This document shows, piece by piece, positions 15,747 through 24,151 of a stretch of 64,000 bases of DNA; positions within the stretch are counted from its first letter, which is position 1; each line of letters starts with the position of its first letter. Under the pieces are notes generated by a model that was given only the letters and a program-made list of their open reading frames with translations, was not told the DNA's origin and did not search any database. The stretch lies in the NCBI RefSeq assembly GCF_024172125.1, contig NZ_JAMZEA010000004.1, positions 831,943 through 895,942 on the forward strand. Reading direction: 5' to 3'. The stretch is from Actinomadura rupiterrae (GTDB lineage Bacteria > Actinomycetota > Actinomycetes > Streptosporangiales > Streptosporangiaceae). The position numbers were made by a program, and so were the translations under genes.

Positions 15747-17254
15747 CCGACGACACCAGCCCAGTCGCGGCAAGCGCGGAGGCAGAGGGTCCGTCGCTGG
15801 GAGCGAAGACTCGGCGGGGGCTCAGCTGGAGCCTGCTCGGGACGGTCGGCACCAAAGCCGGTTCGTTCGCCCTCAACCTCGTGCTCGCGCGGTTGCTGGC
15901 CCCCCAGGACTTCGGGGTTTTCGCCATCGCCCTAGCCGCATGGGCGTTCCTGATCCATGTGAACGACGCGGGCATCATCGCGGCCGTCGTGCAATGGCGC
16001 GGGAAGCTCGAAGAGATGGCGCCTACGGCGGCGGTGCTGGCGTTCGTTTCCAGTGCGCTCGTCTATGTGGCGTGCTGGTTCGCGGCTCCGTACTACGCGC
16101 ACCTCGCGCACAGCGATGCCGCTACAGGGCCGATCCGGTTGCTGTGCGTCGTGGTGGTCGTGGACGGCATCACGGCCGTTCGCAGCGGTTCGCTCATGCG
16201 TGCGTTCAGGCAGGACACGATCGTCAAGGCCAACGTCGTGGGACTGGTGTGCCAGGCACCCGTCGCCATAGCGCTGGCGCTGGCGGACTTCGGCCCTTAC
16301 AGCTTCGTGTGGGGACAGGTCGTCGCGTCCGTCGTCGCGGGGGCGCTCATCCTGGTGTGGGCGGACGTCCCGGTCGAGTTCGGGTTCGACCGGGCGGTCG
16401 CGCGCCGGCTGCTGCGCTTCGGGCTGCCGCTCGCCGCGTCCCTCGGCATCGAGTCGGTGCTGCTCAACGCGGACTACGTGATCGTCGGGCACGTCCTCGG
16501 GACGGTCGCGATCGGCTACTACATGATCGCCTTCAACGTGTCGAGCTGGGTGCCGACGCTGATCGGGCAGGCGATCCGGTACGTGTCCACGGCCGCGTTC
16601 TCGCGGCTGGCCGAGCGGGACGACCCCGACTCGCTCTCCGACGGCGTCCGCCGCAGCCTGCCGCTGCTGCTGGCGTTCGTGTTCCCGGCCGCGGTGCTGC
16701 TCGCGACGCTCGCCACGCCGCTGCTGGAGCTGCTGTACGGCGCGCGCTGGACGCCCGGCGCGGTCGTGCTGGGCTACCTGGCGATCCTGATGGCGGTCCG
16801 GATGATCACGTCGCTGACCTTCGACGTGCTGACCGCCGCCGGACGCACCCGCGCGACGATGTGGCTGAACCTCGCGTGGGTCGTCGTGCTCGTCCCGGCG
16901 CTGCTCGCGGGCGTCCGGGCGGACGGGATCCGCGGCGTCGGCATCGCGCACGCGCTGGTCGGCGCGGCCGTCGCGCTGCCGCTCGCGCTGCTCGCGCTGC
17001 ACCGCGCGGGCGTCCGGCTGGCCCCGGCGCTGCCCGCGCTCGCCCGCCCGGCCGGGGCCGCCGCGCTCACCGCCGCCGTCGTGCTCGGCCTCGACCACGC
17101 GGTCACGGCCGCCGTCGGGCCGGTCGCCTTGGCGCGGCTCGTGGTCGCGGGCGGCGTCGGCATCCTGGTGTACCTGCTCCTGGTCGTCCCGAAGGACGCG
17201 TTCCTGCGGGTCGCGCACCGCCTCCCGATCCCCGCCACAACCAAGGAGGGCTGA
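15743..17254 (+). CDS. Wzx-like polysaccharide flippase
   Basis: A 503-residue integral membrane protein with about 12-14 hydrophobic helices, of the oligosaccharide flippase/MOP superfamily. The N-terminal signature is WSLLGTVGTKAGSFALNLVLARLLAPQDFG, typical of Wzx-like transporters (only part needed for recognition: LARLLAPQDFG). It should flip the undecaprenyl-linked repeat unit to the outer face of the membrane for polymerisation by the Wzy-like protein at 20513. The TTG start overlaps the preceding TGA stop. A short basic C-terminal end follows the last helix. Confidence 0.88.
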   Translation: MTDDTSPVAASAEAEGPSLGAKTRRGLSWSLLGTVGTKAGSFALNLVLARLLAPQDFGVFAIALAAWAFLIHVNDAGIIAAVVQWRGKLEEMAPTAAVLAFVSSALVYVACWFAAPYYAHLAHSDAATGPIRLLCVVVVVDGITAVRSGSLMRAFRQDTIVKANVVGLVCQAPVAIALALADFGPYSFVWGQVVASVVAGALILVWADVPVEFGFDRAVARRLLRFGLPLAASLGIESVLLNADYVIVGHVLGTVAIGYYMIAFNVSSWVPTLIGQAIRYVSTAAFSRLAERDDPDSLSDGVRRSLPLLLAFVFPAAVLLATLATPLLELLYGARWTPGAVVLGYLAILMAVRMITSLTFDVLTAAGRTRATMWLNLAWVVVLVPALLAGVRADGIRGVGIAHALVGAAVALPLALLALHRAGVRLAPALPALARPAGAAALTAAVVLGLDHAVTAAVGPVALARLVVAGGVGILVYLLLVVPKDAFLRVAHRLPIPATTKEG

Positions 17255-17259
17255 TCGTC

Positions 17260-18147
17260 ATGCCGCTGGTGACCATCGCGCTGCCCGTGCGGAACGCCGG
17301 GGAGCGGATCGACCGGGTCGCCCGGTCGGTGCTCGGCCAGGACCATCCGGACCTGGAGTTCCTGATCTGCGACAACGCGTCAGACGACGACACCGGCGAG
17401 CGGTGCCGGGCGCTCGCCGAACGCGACTCCCGCGTCCGCTACCACCGGCATCCGGACAACATCGGCATCCTGCCGAACTTCATGAGCGCGAGCCGCCTGG
17501 CGTCGGGGGAGTACTTCCGCTGGGTCAGCGACGACGACATGCTGGAGCCGCGGCTGGTGTCCCGGTCGCTGGAGGTGTTCGGGAAGGACGGGCGGCTCGT
17601 GCTCGTCACGTCCCAGACGTCCTACACGGGCGACGACGGCGTCATCAGCACCGCGCCGTTCACCGACCAGGGCCTCGGCTCGGACGACCCGCTCGTCCGG
17701 TTCAAGGCGATGCTGCGCCTGCTGAACTCCAGCCACCTGCTCATCGACCCGCTCTACGGCCTGTTCCGGCGGGACGTGCTGGTGTCGCTCCCGCGCCGGA
17801 ACATGCTGCGCGAGGACGAGGTGATGGCCACGAAACTCGCCCTCGCCGGACCCTGGGGACACGTCGACGAGGTCCTCGCGCACCGGAACTGGAAGACCGA
17901 GAAACCCGGTGTCCTCGCGCGGCGGCTGGGCGTCCCCTCCTGGCAGGCGCACTGCGCGACGACGCTCGAATGCCTGGAGATCTACCGGTGGGTGGACGAC
18001 CCCGCGAACACTCCCGAACTCACCGACGAGCAGCGCCGCCGCGCCCGCGCCGCCGTCCGCGCGACCTGGGCGCGGCGGGAGCGCCGGGTCGCCGAGCACC
18101 GGGCCCGGAAGCTGGCCCGCCTCGCGACCGGACGCGATACGCGATGA
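17260..18147 (+). CDS. Family 2 glycosyltransferase
   Basis: A 295-residue GT-A fold enzyme without membrane segments. The N-terminus VTIALPVRNAGERIDRV and the nucleotide-sugar site ICDNASDDDTGE are typical. The metal-binding DxD appears as WVSDDDMLEP near residue 90, and the acceptor region has LREDEVMATKLA. It adds one sugar to the lipid-linked repeat unit at the inner face of the membrane. The ATG at 17260 follows GGAGGG and lies five bases after the flippase stop. The C-terminal ~45 residues are Arg-rich and helical. Confidence 0.87.
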   Translation: MPLVTIALPVRNAGERIDRVARSVLGQDHPDLEFLICDNASDDDTGERCRALAERDSRVRYHRHPDNIGILPNFMSASRLASGEYFRWVSDDDMLEPRLVSRSLEVFGKDGRLVLVTSQTSYTGDDGVISTAPFTDQGLGSDDPLVRFKAMLRLLNSSHLLIDPLYGLFRRDVLVSLPRRNMLREDEVMATKLALAGPWGHVDEVLAHRNWKTEKPGVLARRLGVPSWQAHCATTLECLEIYRWVDDPANTPELTDEQRRRARAAVRATWARRERRVAEHRARKLARLATGRDTR

Positions 18148-18307
18148 TCTGGGGTTTTCCACCGGCCGATAGTGGCCATGGGGGACCTTGGACCGATGAA
18201 AACAGTACTACCCGGATGCACGATGACAGCGGCATCAATTACCGGGACGCGGCAACGCGACGACGTTGAACGCCCTCGTCCGCGCGAGGGCCTCACCGGG
18301 GGCACAC
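18148..18307 (+). promoter_or_regulatory. Likely promoter/leader region before the Wzz-like genes
   Basis: This gap, the first sizeable one since 11791, has a local drop in GC (GGTTTTCCACC; GATGAAAACAGTACTACCC). Position and composition suggest a promoter for the 18308-22984 operon, but I cannot assign convincing -35/-10 boxes. Confidence 0.35.
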
Positions 18308-19771
18308 ATGGGTTTCTGGAAGACGATCCTGGGCATCGCCCGGAACAGGCTCATCGGGCCGCCCGTCGTCGTGCTCGGACTCGGCGTCGCCGCGCTGGTG
18401 TTCGTGCTGACGCCGGTCACCTACGTCTCGTCCAGCCTGCTCGTGCTCACCACGCCGTCCGCGGGCGGCCTGGAGGACCCGAACCGCCCCGGCTGGACCA
18501 CCAACCCGCTGCTCCAGTTCAACGACGGCCTGAAGACGACCGCCGCCATCCTCATCCAGGCCGCCGGGACCGACCAGGCCCTCGGCAGGATGGGCGCGGG
18601 CAAGGGGAGCCCGGCCAAGGTCGTGATCAACGACGGCACCAGCAACGGCAAGGTGATGACCGCGAGCCAGACCGGCCCGTTCATCTTCGTCCAGGTCACC
18701 AGCACGCGCGAGGGCTCGGTCGAGGGCATCGTCCGCAACGCCGAGCAGTACCTGCGCGACGACCTCGTCAACCGGCAGCGCACCCTGGGCGCGCCCAAGC
18801 AGACCTACCTGATGCTCACCGAGGTCGTCCCCGCCTCCGCCCCCACCGCCCAGATGACCAAGAAGTGGGAGTTCTCCGGCGCCGCCTTCGGCTTCATCGT
18901 CTGCGCCGGTTTCGGCGTCGCCTACCTCGGCGCCCGCCGCCGCACCCTCCGCGAAGCCGCCGCCGAAACCCCGTACGACTTCTACTACGGCTCGGTCCGG
19001 GACGCGGCGCCCTTGCGTCCCGCCGTCCTCCTGCCGGCCCGCCCCGCCCCGTCACCCCGCCCGTACGACGCGTCCATCTGGGAGAACGAACCAGAAGCCG
19101 CGCCCCGCAACGGCACCCCACCCCAGAACGGCCACAAACCCAAGGACTACGGCCTCCCCCTGGACGCCGACCCCACCGAAACCGTCCACGACCACCCAAC
19201 CCCCACAACTTCCGAACCCGACCGCAACCCGCGCACCAACCCCACCCCCGGCAGCGACCACAACCCACGCGAAGCCCACCCCGCACGCGGCGAGACCAAC
19301 TCACGCAGCAATCACGCCCCCCGAGCCGAGCACGCCGAACGCGACGATCTCGGCCCGCGCAGAGACCACACCCCGCAGCACGAGAACGGCCTACACGGAA
19401 CCCACACCCCCCGCGACGAGCACAGCGCACGCGGCGAGCGCGACGCGCGAGGCGAGAAGGGGGCACGGGGCGAGCACGGTGCGCGGGGCGAAAACGGTGC
19501 CCGCAGCGACAAGGGTGCGCGGGGCGAGTCCGGCGCACGCGGCGAGAAGGAGGCGCGGGGCGAGCGCGGCGCGCGAGGTGAGAACGGCCTGCACGGCGAG
19601 TACGGCGCGCCGGGCGAGGTGGGTGCGGGCGCTGGGCAGCAGGGGGCGCGGGGCGAGAGCGGGCGGCAGGGGACGGCGGCGTTCGAGATCATCGGGGTGG
19701 ACGCCGCGGCGGCACGCGAGCGCGAGGCGGGCGAGGAGACCGAGGACGCGCCCGCTCCCCGGGTGAGGTGA
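18308..19771 (+). CDS. Wzz-like chain-length protein with collagen-like tail
   Basis: A 487-residue membrane protein. Two transmembrane helices (residues ~17-36 and ~188-208) flank an extracytoplasmic domain, the Wzz/capsule-regulator layout. The C-terminal ~280 residues are cytoplasmic, hydrophilic and low-complexity. They include a stretch of about 23 Gly-X-Y triplets (GARGENGAR, GESGARGEK) near residues 375-445, encoded by 18-bp repeats. No kinase Walker motifs are present, so it is not a fused BY-kinase. It probably controls polymer length with the paralogue encoded next and the Wzy-like protein. The ATG at 18308 follows GGGGG; a TTG at 18266 is an alternative. Confidence 0.75.
   Translation: MGFWKTILGIARNRLIGPPVVVLGLGVAALVFVLTPVTYVSSSLLVLTTPSAGGLEDPNRPGWTTNPLLQFNDGLKTTAAILIQAAGTDQALGRMGAGKGSPAKVVINDGTSNGKVMTASQTGPFIFVQVTSTREGSVEGIVRNAEQYLRDDLVNRQRTLGAPKQTYLMLTEVVPASAPTAQMTKKWEFSGAAFGFIVCAGFGVAYLGARRRTLREAAAETPYDFYYGSVRDAAPLRPAVLLPARPAPSPRPYDASIWENEPEAAPRNGTPPQNGHKPKDYGLPLDADPTETVHDHPTPTTSEPDRNPRTNPTPGSDHNPREAHPARGETNSRSNHAPRAEHAERDDLGPRRDHTPQHENGLHGTHTPRDEHSARGERDARGEKGARGEHGARGENGARSDKGARGESGARGEKEARGERGARGENGLHGEYGAPGEVGAGAGQQGARGESGRQGTAAFEIIGVDAAAAREREAGEETEDAPAPRVR
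19426..19625 (+). repeat. 18-bp repeat encoding collagen-like triplets
   Basis: Diverged 18-bp units (GCGCGGGGCGAGAACGGT type) encode (Gly-Ala-Arg-Gly-Glu-X)n for about eleven copies. The Gly-X-Y frame is broken only at Ser-Asp-Lys and one Glu-Ala-Arg. Confidence 0.85.
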
Positions 19772-19781
19772 GCGCGGCCCG

Positions 19782-20510
19782 ATGGATTTCTGGAGCACGC
19801 TGCTGGTGCTGTTCCGGCGCTGGTACCTGACCGTCCCCGCGTTCGTCCTGTCGCTCGCGATGGCGGGCGCGGTGTTCGAGCTGACGCCGTCCCACTGGGT
19901 CTCGACGTCGGTGCTCGTCCTGTCCAGCCCGAAGAACGGCGGCGACATCACCGTCGACCAGCGCAAGCAACCCAACCGGAACCCGCTGCTGATCTACGAC
20001 CGGGGGCTGAGCGAGACCGCCGCGATCCTCATCCAGATCCTGGGCTCGCCGGAGATCGGGCAGCGCATCGGCGCGTCGCCGGGCGGGTCCACGCAGGTCC
20101 AGGTCGGCAACGGCAGCACCAATCCCGAGCTGCTCGACAACGGCCGTCCGTTCATCTACATCCAGGTGGACAGCACGTCGCAGTCCATCGCGTTCTCCAC
20201 CAACGCCAGGCTCGTCCAGGAGGCCAAGCGCGTCCTGGACGAGCGGCAGCACGCCCTGGGCGCTCCGCCGGCCACCTTCATCACGCTCAGCACCGCCGTC
20301 CCGCCGACGACCCCGGTCGTCCAGCGCAAGGGCAAGAAGCGCGCGGCCGTGGCCTTCATGGCCTTCTCCGTCATCGTCACCCTCACCCTCGCCTACGGCG
20401 GCGAGAGCTACGCCCAGCACCGCCGTCGCCGCCGCGAGGCCATCGAGGACGAGCCGCCCACCCCACGCCGCCGTCCCGCCCCCGAACCCGAGCCGGCCGG
20501 AGGGCACTGA
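19782..20510 (+). CDS. Second Wzz-like chain-length protein
   Basis: A 242-residue paralogue of the preceding protein. It has the same order of TM helix (residues ~10-32), extracytoplasmic domain with ETAAILIQILGSPEIG (compare TAAILIQAAGTDQALG in the neighbour) and second TM helix (~189-208), but only a short Pro/Arg-rich tail. The tandem pair arose by duplication, and only the first copy carries the long repeat tail. It starts 11 bases after the first copy and stops 3 bases before the Wzy-like gene. The pair probably forms the chain-length machinery. Confidence 0.75.
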   Translation: MDFWSTLLVLFRRWYLTVPAFVLSLAMAGAVFELTPSHWVSTSVLVLSSPKNGGDITVDQRKQPNRNPLLIYDRGLSETAAILIQILGSPEIGQRIGASPGGSTQVQVGNGSTNPELLDNGRPFIYIQVDSTSQSIAFSTNARLVQEAKRVLDERQHALGAPPATFITLSTAVPPTTPVVQRKGKKRAAVAFMAFSVIVTLTLAYGGESYAQHRRRRREAIEDEPPTPRRRPAPEPEPAGGH

Positions 20511-20512
20511 CC

Positions 20513-22984
20513 GTGCCCACCGACCCCACCCCCACCCCGGACACTCCCCCCAAAGGACCCGTCCCCCTCCCCCCTGAGCACCCCTCAGCCCCCAAGCCAA
20601 CAGAACCCCCAGGCGCGGAACAGCGCGCCAATGCCACAGGGACGACAGGCGCAGAGCAGCGCGCCGATGCCACGAGGACGACAGGCGCAGAGCAGCGCGA
20701 CGGCACTCCGAGGCGCACGGGCGCGGAGCCGCGCGAGGGCACTCCGGGGCGCACGAGTGCCGAGCTGCGTCGCGGCGGCGCGAATGGCGCGGAGGCGGGT
20801 CCGGGCGGGGGCGGTGCGAGGCGGGGTGACGCGGAACAACGCGACCCTGCCGCAGTGACGACGGGCGCGGAGCAGCGCGACGGCACTCCGGGGCGCACGA
20901 GTGCCGAGCTGCGTCGTGGCGTCGCGCGTGGCGCGGACGCGAGTCGGGGTGGAGGCGGTGCGCGGCGGGTTGATGCGGAACAACGCGACGATGCCACGGG
21001 GACGACGGGCGCGGAGCAGCGCGAGGGCGCTCCGGGGCGCACGGGCGCGGAGATGCGTGGCGGTGTCGCGAGTGGCGCGGGCGCGGGTCCGGGTGGGGGT
21101 GTGAGGCGAGTTGATGCGGGACAGCGCGACGATGCCGCAAGGACGACGAGTGGGGAGCAGCGCAACGGCATCGCGGGGCGCATGAGTGCCGAGATGCGCG
21201 GCGGTGTCGCGAGTGGCTCGGGTCGGGGTGGGGGTGTTGCCGGGCGGGTTGATGCGGGGCTGCGTGATGGTGCTGCGGGGCGTGGTAGCGGACGGCAGCG
21301 TGGCGGCGCTGCGGAGGGTTCGGGTGCGGGGCGGCCTGGCGGGGTGGTGGAGCGGAAGGGTGTGGGGCGGCGCTCGGACGTTGTGCGGCGGGTGCGTGGG
21401 GATGCTGCTCAGCAGATGGGGGCGGGGCGGCGGAAGGAGCCTGAAGGGCGGGTTGGTGCAGGGCGAGTGGGGGCTGGGCGGCAGGTGGTTGGCGGGGCGC
21501 AGGCGGGACGGCGTGGGGGCGGGGTAGGGAGTGGCCGGCTTGGTGGGGGCGGCGCGCGCGGGGTGCAGGTCGGGCCTTCGGAGGGGGTGGGGACGGGGGC
21601 TGGGCAGCGGCGTGGGGTTGTTGTGGCGGGGGCCGATGGGGCGACGTTGGGGGTGTTGTTCGCGCTCGCGACCTTGATCGTTCCGGCGCGGCTCGTGGTC
21701 AAGGGGACGGGGATCTCGCTCACGCCTGCCGATCTGGTGGCGTTGGGCATGGGGCTGACGTGGCTGGCGGCGCAATTCGTCACCAACTCGGGGGTCGCCA
21801 AGGGGCGGACGGCGGCGCGGACGGTCGCGTCGTTCTACGTGGCGGCGATGTTCGCCTGCTACGGCGGCGCGAACAGCGGGTACCTGCCGGCGGACGAGCG
21901 GAACCTGCTCGACCACTCGCTCGTGCTGTCGGTCGCGTTCGCCGGGGCGACGCTCGCGGTGTGCGACGGGGTGCGGACGCTCGACCGGCTGAACATGCTG
22001 CTCAAGTGGGTCGTCGTGGGCGGGACGGGCGCGGCGTTCGTGGGCGCGTTGCAGTACCTGTTCATGTTCGACCTGACCAAGTACATGGTCGTGCCGGTGC
22101 TGCGGTACACCAGCGGCGACAACCCGACGATCATCCCGCGCGGCGGGCAGCTGCGGGTGGCTGCGACGACGGGCCATCCGATCGAGTTCGGCATCGTCTG
22201 CACGATGGTGCTGCCGCTGGCCATCCACTATGCGCTGCGGGCTCGGCGGGCGGGGACGCGGTCGTGGCCGTGGTGGGGGTCGGCGCTGCTTCTCCTCTCG
22301 GGGATGCTGTTCTCGGTGTCGCGGTCGGGCGTGCTGACGCTGCTCGCGATCGGGCTGGTGCTGCTCGCGGGCTGGCCGCCGCGGATGCGCACGCGCGCGC
22401 TGGTGGTGGTCGCGGCGTGCTCGCTCGCCGTGCTGATGATCGCGGGCGGGCTGGTCCGGGCGATCTACAACCTGTTCGCGAACGCGCAGGCGGACACGAG
22501 CATCACCGCGCGGCAGCACCGCTACGGGCAGGCCGCGATGGAGATCTCCAAGCACCCGATCTTCGGGCGCGGCGACGGGACCTGGCACTTCCCGGTCTAC
22601 AACGCCTTCGACAACCAGTACATCATGTCGATGGTCGAGACCGGCGTGCTCGGCACGACCGCGCTCGTCCTGCTGTTCCTCGGCGGGATCTACTCCTCGC
22701 TGCGCGCCCGCGGCAAGGCGTTCTCCGATCCGGACACCCGCGACCTGGCGCTGTCGGTCACCGCGTCGCTCGCGGCGCCGCTGGTCGGCGCGGTCACCTT
22801 CGACCTGCTCTCCTTCGCCACGATCACCGGCCTCACCTTCCTCATGGTGGGCGCGGCGGGCGCGCTGCTCCGCATCACCCGCGAGCAGGAGCCGCCGACC
22901 GCCGTCCCGTGGCGCGTCCGCGCCGGACGCAGCCGAGCCGCCCGCGTCCTCCGCGGCAAGGTCACCCCCGCCCGCCCCCACTGA
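20513..22984 (+). CDS. Wzy/O-antigen ligase-like polymerase with repeat-rich N-terminus
   Basis: An 823-residue protein. Residues ~25-370 are hydrophilic, Arg/Gly/Ala-rich tandem repeats (TGAEQRDGTPGRTSAELRRG), predicted to be cytoplasmic. From ~380 onward there are about ten membrane helices. The Wzy_C-type periplasmic loop precedes SRSGVLTLLAIGLVLLAG, and GRGDGTWHFPVYNAFDN and YIMSMVETGVLGT follow. This C-terminal part matches O-antigen ligase/polymerase proteins, which join lipid-linked repeat units outside the membrane. The GTG start lies two bases after the preceding stop. The repeat extension is not part of the family and roughly doubles the protein. Confidence 0.8.
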   Translation: MPTDPTPTPDTPPKGPVPLPPEHPSAPKPTEPPGAEQRANATGTTGAEQRADATRTTGAEQRDGTPRRTGAEPREGTPGRTSAELRRGGANGAEAGPGGGGARRGDAEQRDPAAVTTGAEQRDGTPGRTSAELRRGVARGADASRGGGGARRVDAEQRDDATGTTGAEQREGAPGRTGAEMRGGVASGAGAGPGGGVRRVDAGQRDDAARTTSGEQRNGIAGRMSAEMRGGVASGSGRGGGVAGRVDAGLRDGAAGRGSGRQRGGAAEGSGAGRPGGVVERKGVGRRSDVVRRVRGDAAQQMGAGRRKEPEGRVGAGRVGAGRQVVGGAQAGRRGGGVGSGRLGGGGARGVQVGPSEGVGTGAGQRRGVVVAGADGATLGVLFALATLIVPARLVVKGTGISLTPADLVALGMGLTWLAAQFVTNSGVAKGRTAARTVASFYVAAMFACYGGANSGYLPADERNLLDHSLVLSVAFAGATLAVCDGVRTLDRLNMLLKWVVVGGTGAAFVGALQYLFMFDLTKYMVVPVLRYTSGDNPTIIPRGGQLRVAATTGHPIEFGIVCTMVLPLAIHYALRARRAGTRSWPWWGSALLLLSGMLFSVSRSGVLTLLAIGLVLLAGWPPRMRTRALVVVAACSLAVLMIAGGLVRAIYNLFANAQADTSITARQHRYGQAAMEISKHPIFGRGDGTWHFPVYNAFDNQYIMSMVETGVLGTTALVLLFLGGIYSSLRARGKAFSDPDTRDLALSVTASLAAPLVGAVTFDLLSFATITGLTFLMVGAAGALLRITREQEPPTAVPWRVRAGRSRAARVLRGKVTPARPH
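20630..21310 (+). repeat. 36-bp/144-bp higher-order coding repeat
   Basis: The sequence ACGGGCGCGGAGCAGCGC recurs at 20861 and 21005 (144 bases apart). Earlier copies sit at 180 bases and a later one at 141. The 144-bp unit is itself about four 36-bp units. All spacings are multiples of three, so the frame is kept. Confidence 0.85.
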
Positions 22985-23006
22985 CCCGTGGGCGCGCCCC
23001 CCCGCG

Positions 23007-24047
23007 CTACTCGGTGCAGGGGAGGGGGCGGACGGTCTTGGTGACCTTGTAGGCGGGGTCGATGGTGACGATGGTGTTGCCGGTCCAGGTCTGGATGGCG
23101 TGGCACCAGGACTCGACCGGGGCGTAGGACCAGGTCCTGTCGACCATGCGGTTGTCGCGGACGACCAGGCGGCCCGCGACGTGCTTCAGCTGGATGCTGT
23201 AGGTGCCGCCGGCGACGAGGTTGTCCTCGACCGTGACGTCGCTGATGGTGCCGCCCGCGCTGTCGGCGAGGAACAGCGGGGCGGTGAAGTCGGAGACGCC
23301 GCGCTGGTCGAAGGTGCTGTGCCGGACGACCAGGTGGCGCGCGTCGTGGACGCCCCAGACCTGGATGCCGTCGGCGTGGTCGGCGCCGTTGGAGCAGTTC
23401 TTGACGTAGGAGTCGGTGATCTCGACGTCGCCGCCCCTCGCGGTGTCGCCGGAGACCTTGAAGCCGTGGCTGAAGCCGCGGACAAGCAGGCCGGACGCGC
23501 GGAAGCGGGCGGTGCCGACCGCATCCTCGCTGACGCAGCGGTCGGGTCGTCCGACGGTCGAGTCGGTGATCGTGAAGGGGTGGTTCGCGTCCTGGTAGTC
23601 GTTGGTGACGCGGCCGTCGATCACGCTGTTGCGGATGGTCACGCGGTCGGCGGCGATCACCACGTTGCCCGGGACGTGCACGCCGTCCAGGACCGTGCCG
23701 GGCTTGGTGACCAGCAGGGCGTCGTTGTCGACGTTCAGCCTGACCGCGCGCATCGCGGACAGCGCGTGCGGGGCTCCCGTGCAGGCCGGGGTCGGGTAGG
23801 CCGGGCAGCGGCCGTTCCCGGCGGGCTTGGCCGTGGCGTCGGCTGTGGGGGCGTTCGAGGGCAGCGCCGTCGGGCTCGGCGGCGTGGCCCCGGAAGGCGT
23901 CCCGGGTGCGGTGCTGGACGGCGCGCCCGTGCGGTGCGGCGCGGCCTTGTCCTTGCCCTGGCAGGCGGCGAGGCTCAGGACGAGCAGCCCCGCCGACGCG
24001 ACCGTCAGGGCCCGGCTCCTGCCGAACGACTCGGTCATAGGTCGCAT
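23007..24047 (-). CDS. Lipoprotein with parallel beta-helix repeats
   Basis: A 346-residue exported protein. A signal peptide ends in LVLSLAAC, so a lipid-anchored Cys lies near residue 26. A Ser/Thr/Pro linker (to ~85) follows, then a right-handed beta-helix of repeating strands such as VTIRNSVIDGRV, VEITDSYVKNCS and VVRHSTFDQRG. Such folds occur in polysaccharide lyases, hydrolases and epimerases; I see no diagnostic catalytic triad, so activity is open. The context suggests action on the exopolysaccharide outside the membrane. The ATG at 24047 is preferred over the in-frame ATG at 24038; neither has a good ribosome site. It converges on the polymerase gene with 22 bases between them. Confidence 0.72.
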   Translation of the reverse strand: MRPMTESFGRSRALTVASAGLLVLSLAACQGKDKAAPHRTGAPSSTAPGTPSGATPPSPTALPSNAPTADATAKPAGNGRCPAYPTPACTGAPHALSAMRAVRLNVDNDALLVTKPGTVLDGVHVPGNVVIAADRVTIRNSVIDGRVTNDYQDANHPFTITDSTVGRPDRCVSEDAVGTARFRASGLLVRGFSHGFKVSGDTARGGDVEITDSYVKNCSNGADHADGIQVWGVHDARHLVVRHSTFDQRGVSDFTAPLFLADSAGGTISDVTVEDNLVAGGTYSIQLKHVAGRLVVRDNRMVDRTWSYAPVESWCHAIQTWTGNTIVTIDPAYKVTKTVRPLPCTE

Positions 24048-24151
24048 TGTGAGCACACGTGGCGGCCGCAGGGGGCCGTTCCCCCGGGGACGGCTGATTG
24101 TGGCCAGGTGGTGCGGACAGGTGCCCATCGGGCCTGGCTACGTTGGGGTGC

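Noticed and set aside
18308..19771. BY-type tyrosine kinase fused to a Wzz domain
   Set aside because: No Walker A or B motif and no Tyr cluster in the tail. The tail is low-complexity repeats.
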